From assembly GCF_000502955.1 (NCBI RefSeq), contig NZ_AYWO01000003.1, forward strand, positions 152,958 through 216,957: a stretch of 64,000 nucleotides of DNA. Reading direction: 5' to 3'. The notes below the pieces were generated by a model, which ran no database searches, was not told the origin of the DNA, and saw nothing but the letters and a program-made list of their open reading frames with translations. This DNA comes from Mesorhizobium sp. LNHC252B00 (GTDB taxonomy: Bacteria; Pseudomonadota; Alphaproteobacteria; Rhizobiales; Rhizobiaceae). Below, in pieces: positions 63,320 to 64,000 of the stretch. Made by a program: the position numbers and the translations under genes. Position 1 is the first letter of the stretch. The number at the start of each line of letters is the position of its first letter.

Positions 63320-64000
63320 ATGCCGCTGAGGGACATAAACGATCTTGAAAAGCTGAAGAAGATCAACGCGGCACTGGTCAGCCGCGTCGAACGGTCGATG
63401 GACCAGCAAGGCAACGCCTTCTCGCTGTTCCAGACAGCGATTTCGCTGGAAAACCGGGTGCGCACGCGAACCGAGGAACTGCACTCGACCTTGCGCCGGC
63501 TGGAGCAATCGAACATCGACCTCAGCGCCGCCAAGGAAAACGCCGAACTGGCAAACCTGTCCAAGACAAGGTTTCTCGCCGCCGCCAGCCACGACGTGCT
63601 GCAGCCGTTGAACGCGGCCCACCTCTCCGTTTCGGCGCTCGCCGAAGTGCAGACCAGTGACGAGGGCAAGAAGCTGGTGCGGCAGGTCGAGCGCTCGCTG
63701 GAGACGATGGAGGACCTGCTGCGCACGCTGCTCGACATCTCCAAGCTCGATGCCGGCGTGGTGCAGCCCGACATAAGCGACGTCAGCCTGGAGGCGCTGT
63801 TCTCGTCGCTGCGTTCGGATTTCCAGCCGGTGGCGGAACTGAAAGGACTGTCGCTGAAGTTCCGGCCGGTCAATGCCGTGGTCCGCTCCGACCGCACGCT
63901 GCTGCGCCGCATCCTGCAGAACATCCTTTCCAACGCGCTGGGCTATACCCGCTCGGGCGGCGTGCTGGTCGGCACCAGGCATCGCGGCGACACCATCCGC
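63320..64000 (+). CDS. NahK-like hybrid sensor histidine kinase (3' end outside window)
   Basis: 227 residues are visible, with the frame open to the window edge. A coiled-coil N-terminus (LEKLKKINAALVSRVERSMD; ENRVRTRTEELHSTLRRLEQ) leads into the H-box FLAAASHDVLQPLNAAHLSV with the phospho-accepting His at 91. The X region LLDISKLDAG follows, then the start of the ATPase domain with the N-box RRILQNILSNALGYTRSGG (Asn 201/205). The H-box form ASHDxLQPLNAA is that of NahK-type kinases. ATG 63320 lies 14 bases after the FIST stop. A C-terminal receiver domain, usual in this group, would be outside. Confidence 0.88.
   Translation, partial: MPLRDINDLEKLKKINAALVSRVERSMDQQGNAFSLFQTAISLENRVRTRTEELHSTLRRLEQSNIDLSAAKENAELANLSKTRFLAAASHDVLQPLNAAHLSVSALAEVQTSDEGKKLVRQVERSLETMEDLLRTLLDISKLDAGVVQPDISDVSLEALFSSLRSDFQPVAELKGLSLKFRPVNAVVRSDRTLLRRILQNILSNALGYTRSGGVLVGTRHRGDTIR

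Overview
The window is a chromosomal stretch of a high-GC alphaproteobacterium of the order Hyphomicrobiales (Rhizobiales), most likely Mesorhizobium or a close relative. The evidence is an ExoR homologue beside ilvD, a PopZ-family protein, the order SPOR-nagZ-scpAB-tatABC-serS-surE-pcm-LysM/M23-yajC-secDF, a BepC/TolC gene preceded by a second isoaspartyl-methyltransferase gene, and several copies of a GAGCATGATC-type rhizobial palindrome. The genus is inferred from gene content, not from an rRNA gene.

Region 1 (1-2.8 kb): the 3' part of trmFO, then an AT-rich DUF262/HNH gene broken by two small deletions, probably the remnant of an acquired type IV restriction-like defence gene. Region 2 (2.8-25.8 kb): a nearly unbroken minus-strand block of housekeeping and envelope genes. 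It runs dgt, argS, a 1150-residue SPOR protein, nagZ, scpA, scpB, tatABC, serS, surE, pcm, an NlpD-like lipoprotein, yajC and secDF, and ends with bacterial relatives of the mitochondrial complex I assembly factors NDUFAF3 and NDUFAF6. One plus-strand DUF815 ATPase gene interrupts it. Region 3 (25.9-38.7 kb): an A-type Fe-S carrier, a VOC protein and exonuclease III on the plus strand. Then, on the minus strand, ilvD-exoR, a FadL-type porin, valS, popZ, tolC and a second pcm.

Region 4 (38.8-43.8 kb): tRNA-Cys and tRNA-Asn followed by accessory DNA: tiny ORFs, two of them translationally coupled, a LysR/isochorismatase-family pair, and a Tat-exported alpha/beta hydrolase decayed by several frameshifts. 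Region 5 (43.8-52 kb): an alternative cytochrome c oxidase operon (subunit II, subunit I, two subunit III-like proteins, subunit IV). Heme O synthase and a soluble cytochrome c lie nearby on the other strand, with a YbaK-type deacylase and a DUF2189 membrane protein between them. Region 6 (52-56.7 kb): short exported or proline-rich proteins, a cupin, an AhpD-like protein, cutC and a GNAT acetyltransferase. Region 7 (56.7-64 kb): a membrane acyltransferase whose ribosome-binding site lies in a hairpin, a form II CO-dehydrogenase-like operon (S-L-M) with palindromes between its genes, and a FIST-domain protein followed by a histidine kinase that resembles the NosP/NahK nitric-oxide sensing pair. 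The kinase is cut by the window end.

Large parts of the window are ordinary conserved genes. The observations most worth following are the NosP/NahK-like pair, the NDUFAF3/NDUFAF6-like genes attached to the Sec genes, the broken defence gene, the decayed Tat hydrolase, the coupled micro-genes after tRNA-Asn, and the palindromes and leader hairpin around the CO-dehydrogenase-like operon.
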